Shown here piece after piece: positions 60,453 to 64,000 of a stretch of DNA of 64,000 bases. Position 1 is the stretch's first letter, and every line of letters begins with the position of its first letter. The notes under the pieces are model-generated. The model was not told where the DNA came from. It was given only the letters and a program-made list of their open reading frames with translations, and ran no database searches. Source of the DNA: Flavobacterium sedimenticola (lineage in GTDB: Bacteria > Bacteroidota > Bacteroidia > Flavobacteriales > Flavobacteriaceae); assembly GCF_030053345.1 (NCBI RefSeq), contig NZ_JASGBP010000010.1, positions 49,448 to 113,447 of the forward strand. Reading direction: 5' to 3'. A program made the translations under genes and the position numbers.

Positions 60453-61403
60453 TTATTGTCTGCTTTGAATATAATCTGATAAATTGTCAACATTACTGCT
60501 GAAAGTAAAGATTCCATTCAATTTGAAGTAGTTTTTGGGTTCAATGCAATAGTCATATGCATATTTAGCAAAGTCTAATTTATTGTCTTCAAAGTTAAAT
60601 AGATTGGCAATTTGGATTATTTGATTAACATTAAGGCAATTTACATTAATCACTTGTTTTGCCGTTTTGAGTCGGGTATCTTCGAAGCTTTGTTTTTTGA
60701 TAGTTGCCAATGCTGAATTGAAATTGGCTGCTGTCATTGATGGTCGGCCGTTACAACCACGAGAGGGTTCAGGGGAATTAATAATTACATTTCCAGATTG
60801 TGTTGAAGAAGAAGTAGTGGTGGTGGTGGTGGTTTGTGTTATTACTCCATTTCCTATGTTGTCATTTATAGAGACTCCCATACTGATTCCACCTACATTT
60901 ACTCCAACACCTACATTAGTGCCTCCAGATTGGGTTGTTGTTGTAGTTGTTTGAGTCACACCAGCAGTTTGATTTACAATTACAGGGATTTTAGGCTGAC
61001 CATAATGGATTACATGAATATTTGACGGTGGTATAAAGTCGGGGCGGACCGGAATAGATGAAAAGTAATTCAATTTCATTTTTGTCTTATTGTTTTTATC
61101 TCGTTTGATTTTATAAGTTACATCGGAGAAGACATCATCTACATCAGTAATCATCAAATTGTTTTTTGAGATTTCTGATAGTGCTGTGTCCTCAAATTTT
61201 ATTTTTACGTTGTAGTAAGGCTGATTTAAATCTTCAACTCTGAGATTTGTTTGAGGAGTATCATTGATTACTTCACCGTTTAGAATTAAAGTAAAACGGT
61301 CTCCATCTTCTGAAAAAATATTAAGATGTCCCACTGGGCCAGACTGAGAAAAACTGTATGTTGATACTAACAACAGCGTCATTAAAATAATTTGTTTTTT
61401 CAT
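60453..61403 (-). CDS. Exported DUF4476 protein
   Basis: 316-residue secreted protein with a signal peptide (MKKQIILMTLLLVSTYSFSQ). A beta-rich N-terminal part is followed by a Thr-rich, low-complexity linker (two TQTTTTTT tracts, Gly/Val-rich GVGVNVGG between) and the DUF4476 domain (about 215-316): SMTAANFNSALATIKKQSFE, DTRLKTAKQVINVNCLN, IIQIANLFNFEDNKLDFAKY and the closing helix. The function of DUF4476 is unknown. A TATATTTG element (61519-61526, minus) lies 116 bp upstream of the start. Confidence 0.85.
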   Translation of the reverse strand: MKKQIILMTLLLVSTYSFSQSGPVGHLNIFSEDGDRFTLILNGEVINDTPQTNLRVEDLNQPYYNVKIKFEDTALSEISKNNLMITDVDDVFSDVTYKIKRDKNNKTKMKLNYFSSIPVRPDFIPPSNIHVIHYGQPKIPVIVNQTAGVTQTTTTTTQSGGTNVGVGVNVGGISMGVSINDNIGNGVITQTTTTTTTSSSTQSGNVIINSPEPSRGCNGRPSMTAANFNSALATIKKQSFEDTRLKTAKQVINVNCLNVNQIIQIANLFNFEDNKLDFAKYAYDYCIEPKNYFKLNGIFTFSSNVDNLSDYIQSRQ

Positions 61404-61600
61404 TTGTAAGTTTTTAAAACGTGATTTAAAATAGTTTGAGAAATAATTATTCTCCTTACTTTTTTAGAACTTTTCTATCAAATAGTCTAACTTCTTTTTA
61501 TAAAGAAGTATTATATAGCAAATATAGATTGTCACAAGTTTTAATTTATACCTGAAAGCAGGTAATTTAATCTGAATTCTTTTGGGTTTAGGTTTTAGGG

Positions 61601-62023
61601 TTATCTTTTACAATATCTGTTCACTATTACTCTTTTTAAATCGTTTATAAGCATTATGTTCTGATGAAATTGATTTGCTTTTTCCTCCAGTAATTGCAGT
61701 GCTCGAATATCTTTTTGATGTTGCTCGAAATCGGCTAGCATTTCATCGGCTTTGCTTGAAAACTCACATACGAAATCATGGATTCGTAAAAAGGGAATTA
61801 CAGAACCTACAAGGTTTCGGTGCCAAAATTTGGATTGCCATAGGCTGTACGTTATCCAAAAAATACTTTCACAATCCTGCTCCTTTTCGAAAATGACAAC
61901 AAAGCAGTTTGTAAATGGTTCTTTTGATGGCTTCCCGCCATTTAGTCCTTTGTTAAGGATGAATAAATGAGGTTTCAGATAATTGATATCTTTTTTGTGT
62001 GTTTTGATAATGAAGTTTGTCAT
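61601..62023 (-). CDS. DUF6943-type protein
   Basis: 140 residues from the ATG at 62023; the longer ORF lacks support. MTNFIIKTHKKDINYLKPHL, then FILNKGLNGGKPSKEPFTNC, FWITYSLWQSKFWHRNLVG and SVIPFLRIHDF are the DUF6943 pattern, a family recalled from Flavobacteria accessory regions. No signal peptide. The C-terminal part is a coiled coil-like, Glu/Lys-rich helix (about 95-135). Function unknown. It sits alone between the DUF4476 gene and the non-coding 1.3-kb stretch. Confidence 0.7.
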   Translation of the reverse strand: MTNFIIKTHKKDINYLKPHLFILNKGLNGGKPSKEPFTNCFVVIFEKEQDCESIFWITYSLWQSKFWHRNLVGSVIPFLRIHDFVCEFSSKADEMLADFEQHQKDIRALQLLEEKANQFHQNIMLINDLKRVIVNRYCKR

Positions 62024-62289
62024 GATACTGGATTTAAAAATTACATCTTCTTTTCTTTCAGTTTCCAGAGGACGTGTATGCTGCGCTTTTCTTCGTATAC
62101 AAAATTTTCTCAAAAGAAAAAGAGAAAAAAAGAAAGCCAGTCGTTGAAGTGGAGGGTTTCAAAAAAAGCAAGTTTTTCGGGTAAAATACTACCCGAGAAG
62201 AGAACGAAACATTAATCGTCTACACAAAAAATAAAAGTGATTGGAATTGTTAGGGTGGAGATTTTATCCGAAACCCGAAGGGCTTGAAC

Positions 62290-62321
62290 TTGCTTTTTTG
62301 AATACCCGGAACTTACCTTTG
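62290..62321 (+). promoter_or_regulatory. Orphan promoter-like pair
   Basis: TTG (62290-62292), 21-bp spacer, TACCTTTG (62314-62321). No ORF follows for 1 kb on the plus strand. Confidence 0.4.
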
Positions 62322-62445
62322 CAGTCTTTTTTTATTTTTTTTTTGATTCCGAATTCATTGTTGTTTTCAAAGATGGGTGGAATCTACTACAGGGTTTGGG
62401 AAAGGGTATAAAATTCCGGTACGGATTTTATACGCTTTCTTGGTT

Positions 62446-62877
62446 TTGGTTTTATGTGTGCCTTGAGTATTGAACAGTAATCGATAACTGACTTAAGCAG
62501 TAAAGTTGTTAAGAATTAGCATAGGCACTTATAAAAGCAATGCAGATTCTGACCTAGTGCGACGGGGCAGTAGCGCGGGCATGGGTATGATTTTTTATTT
62601 GCTAAGTGGTATAGTTGTGATTGCTTTTTGGCTGGCCGATGCCTTGTTGATAACATACATTTGGAAGAGTTCCACAAGCAGCTAAAGTATATAGTTTGTT
62701 GTAGAGGCATTGGCTAGCCCGGAAAGCAATATAAACAATCGTTCCAGGCAAATGAAAAATTATACTCTTGCCGGGAACTTTGGTTTTATGGGTGCCGGGA
62801 TAGTAGGCAGTGGGCAGTGGCAGTATTCAGTAGTTTTGCGTTAAAGTACTCGGAAAGGCACTTATAAAAGCAATGCA
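62446..62877. repeat. Two diverged tandem units of about 333 bp
   Basis: Two landmarks repeat in the same order: TTGGTTTTATG followed by GTGCC at 62446-62462 and 62780-62796 (offset 334), and an exact 22-base match at 62523-62544 and 62856-62877 (offset 333). The sequence between them has diverged. Confidence 0.65.
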
Positions 62878-63003
62878 AACACTACCGATTTAAGCGGTTA
62901 GCTGATAAAGACAGTTAACGAGTGAGTAAATAGCAATTTAAATAACCGGAATGCTTCTATTGAAAAGGTAAACGTTGTTTATGGCGGCGGTGAAGTGGTG
63001 GTT

Positions 63004-63140
63004 TTTTTTAATAGCTGGGTGATGCGATGGGAGCTATTAAAAAAGTTGCCGCTGAACCGCCGACCAGAGCGTTGGGTGCGCGGCTTTTTTACATAATGTT
63101 GTTATAGATGCTTCAGCGCTATAACGCCACATTATGTAAA
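63004..63140. repeat. Three consecutive hairpins
   Basis: First, TTTTTTAATAGCT (63004-63016) pairs perfectly with 63032-63044. Second, GCCGC (63048-63052) with GCGGC (63080-63084), followed by T6. Third, TACATAATGT (63090-63099) with ACATTATGTA (63129-63138), plus inner GTTATAG/CTATAAC. Total length 137 bases. Confidence 0.7.
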
Positions 63141-63329
63141 GAAGCTTGGAAGGAGAACTACCTCGCCAAGATGATAAACGAACGCTTTTCAACCAAGTAT
63201 TTGTTAAGTTTTTTCAGTAGCCATAGTCAAAGATGTACTATTGTATGTTAACACTCAACAAGATTTTGTTTTTATGTAAATAATCAGTACAGTAAAAACT
63301 ATTTACGTGAATGGATATATTTAATGTTC

Positions 63330-64000
63330 TTATTTTTTGATTATTCTAATGATTTTGAACCCATTTTCCGAATTTACTTTTACATAGTAAATACTATTTG
63401 CTAATGATGATAAATCAATAGTATTCTCATTTGAGTTTGTTTGTTTGCTTATTAGAATCTGCCCTAAGGTATCGATAACACTAATATGCAAAATATTTAA
63501 TCTCGATTTTAAATAAACAATGCCGGTGGTTGGTGACGGGTATGCTGTAATAGAACTATTATCAAATGAAATTGTGTTAAGCGTTACACTTACTACAATT
63601 TCAAAAGGTTCACTGAGACACCCATCAATTGTATTTACAGCAAAATAGTTTTGTCCATTTTCCAAGACGGTATCCAACGGTAATGGGTTATTTCCTGATA
63701 GTGCATCTGATAAGGTGTCATACCAAATTACATTTGTTGGATTAATTATCAAATCTGCTATTGTTACATCACTTAAATTTTCAACGTTAAAGTTTTGAGT
63801 ATTATTACCTGTTGGTGCAGGTGTAGTATTTACGGTAATGGTTAATGTTGTTGTAGTAGCACATTGCCCGGCAGTAGGCGTAAAGGTATATGTAGTGGTG
63901 TCGGTATTGTTTAGTGTTGGCGCCCAAGTACCGGTTACACCGTTATTGGAAGTAGTTGGTAAGGCGTTTAAAGTAGCACCAGCGCAAATTGGATTTACCG
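63330..64000 (-). CDS. T9SS-exported repeat protein, C-terminal part (5' partial)
   Basis: C-terminal end of a larger surface protein; the frame stays open to the window edge, so the gene continues past 64000 on the minus strand. I read about 223 codons. The first part has an Ig/PKD-like repeat seen in SprB-type adhesins: NPICAGATLNALPTTSNNGV, then GTWAPTLNNTDTTTYTFTP and GQCATTTTLTITVN. The last about 70 residues form a T9SS type A sorting domain from ITAYPSPTTGIVYLKS to IIRIIKK. It is expected to be carried to the surface by the T9SS. Confidence 0.85.
   Translation of the reverse strand, partial: VNPICAGATLNALPTTSNNGVTGTWAPTLNNTDTTTYTFTPTAGQCATTTTLTITVNTTPAPTGNNTQNFNVENLSDVTIADLIINPTNVIWYDTLSDALSGNNPLPLDTVLENGQNYFAVNTIDGCLSEPFEIVVSVTLNTISFDNSSITAYPSPTTGIVYLKSRLNILHISVIDTLGQILISKQTNSNENTIDLSSLANSIYYVKVNSENGFKIIRIIKK

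Larger units (their letters stand above)
62024..63329. other. Non-coding accessory stretch
   Basis: About 1.3 kb without a convincing gene on either strand; short ORFs here (for example 62516-62710 on the minus strand) lack family features or expected starts. It contains two diverged 333-bp tandem units, an orphan promoter-like pair near 62290-62321, and three consecutive hairpins at 63004-63140. It may be decayed mobile DNA or a structured non-coding RNA region. Confidence 0.6.

Noticed and set aside
62516..62710. 64-aa minus-strand ORF in the non-coding stretch
   Set aside because: Lies in the diverged repeat units, lacks recognisable domains and has no promoter or ribosome-site support.
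63088..63140. Integron attC-like site
   Set aside because: An attC has AAC on the left arm and GTT on the right. This palindrome has the reverse order (GTTATAG then CTATAAC), and no integrase or cassette array is present.
57607..64000. Tyrosine recombinase or transposase for the accessory region
   Set aside because: I looked for integrase and transposase signatures in all frames and found none; it may lie beyond 64 kb.

Overview
This window looks like a chromosome segment from a Flavobacteriaceae bacterium, most likely Flavobacterium or a close relative. The evidence is protein content: type IX secretion (T9SS) sorting domains at both ends, the T9SS regulator PorX, fused SecDF, and a TPR-sensor histidine kinase. 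Several intergenic regions also carry the Bacteroidetes promoter element TAnnTTTG (sometimes with TTG about 19-21 bp upstream), and ribosome-binding sites are weak. All calls come from reading the sequence and from knowledge of the families; no database search was run.

Bases 1-9.3 kb hold a truncated T9SS-exported subtilisin and then a surface-polysaccharide block: four glycosyltransferases, a WxcM/FdtA-like sugar isomerase, a zinc-ribbon methyltransferase, a 2OG-Fe(II) oxygenase and a multi-pass membrane protein. 9.3-27.4 kb is housekeeping: FtsE-like ATPase, a TPR/outer-membrane-barrel pair, GreA-like protein, asnB, gyrB, mdh, secDF, and a minus-strand operon porX-tsaE-ald-DUF4258.

27.6-37.7 kb is a coherent sulfur/redox/efflux block. 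It contains a Crp/Fnr regulator, a metallo-beta-lactamase-rhodanese fusion, thioredoxin, an HMA-domain protein, several tiny Cys-bearing membrane proteins (DUF2892, DUF6132 types), and a TolC-adaptor-RND tripartite pump. Two TGAT-N4-ATCA boxes sit at exactly the same distance from their -7 elements upstream of two of these genes. 37.8-46.3 kb holds an M13 peptidase, a lipoprotein superoxide dismutase, and the membrane-lipid/protein quality operon rsfS-ftsH / LUD-cdsA-psd-ACBP-SOD, divergent from birA. 46.3-48.5 kb is a run of small enzymes (VOC, DinB, DUF4256, VOC, DUF2200). 48.7-52.7 kb has a two-component system with three unrecognised neighbours. 52.9-57.4 kb has a class V aminotransferase, an LpxL-like acyltransferase, a rhomboid protease, a SIMPL protein and a lipoprotein with a duplicated His/Cys motif.

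From about 57.4 kb the character changes to accessory DNA. Two tandem copies of a tRNA 3' end plus terminator mark a probable integration site. They are followed by a small HTH gene, a five-gene cassette of mostly unknown products (252-aa protein, DUF5675 protein, exported protein, two short membrane proteins), DUF4476 and DUF6943 proteins, and a 1.3-kb non-coding stretch with diverged 333-bp tandem units and three consecutive hairpins. The window ends in the C-terminal part of a repeat-rich T9SS-exported protein that runs off the edge. The cassette at 57.8-60.3 kb is the best candidate for an undescribed system.
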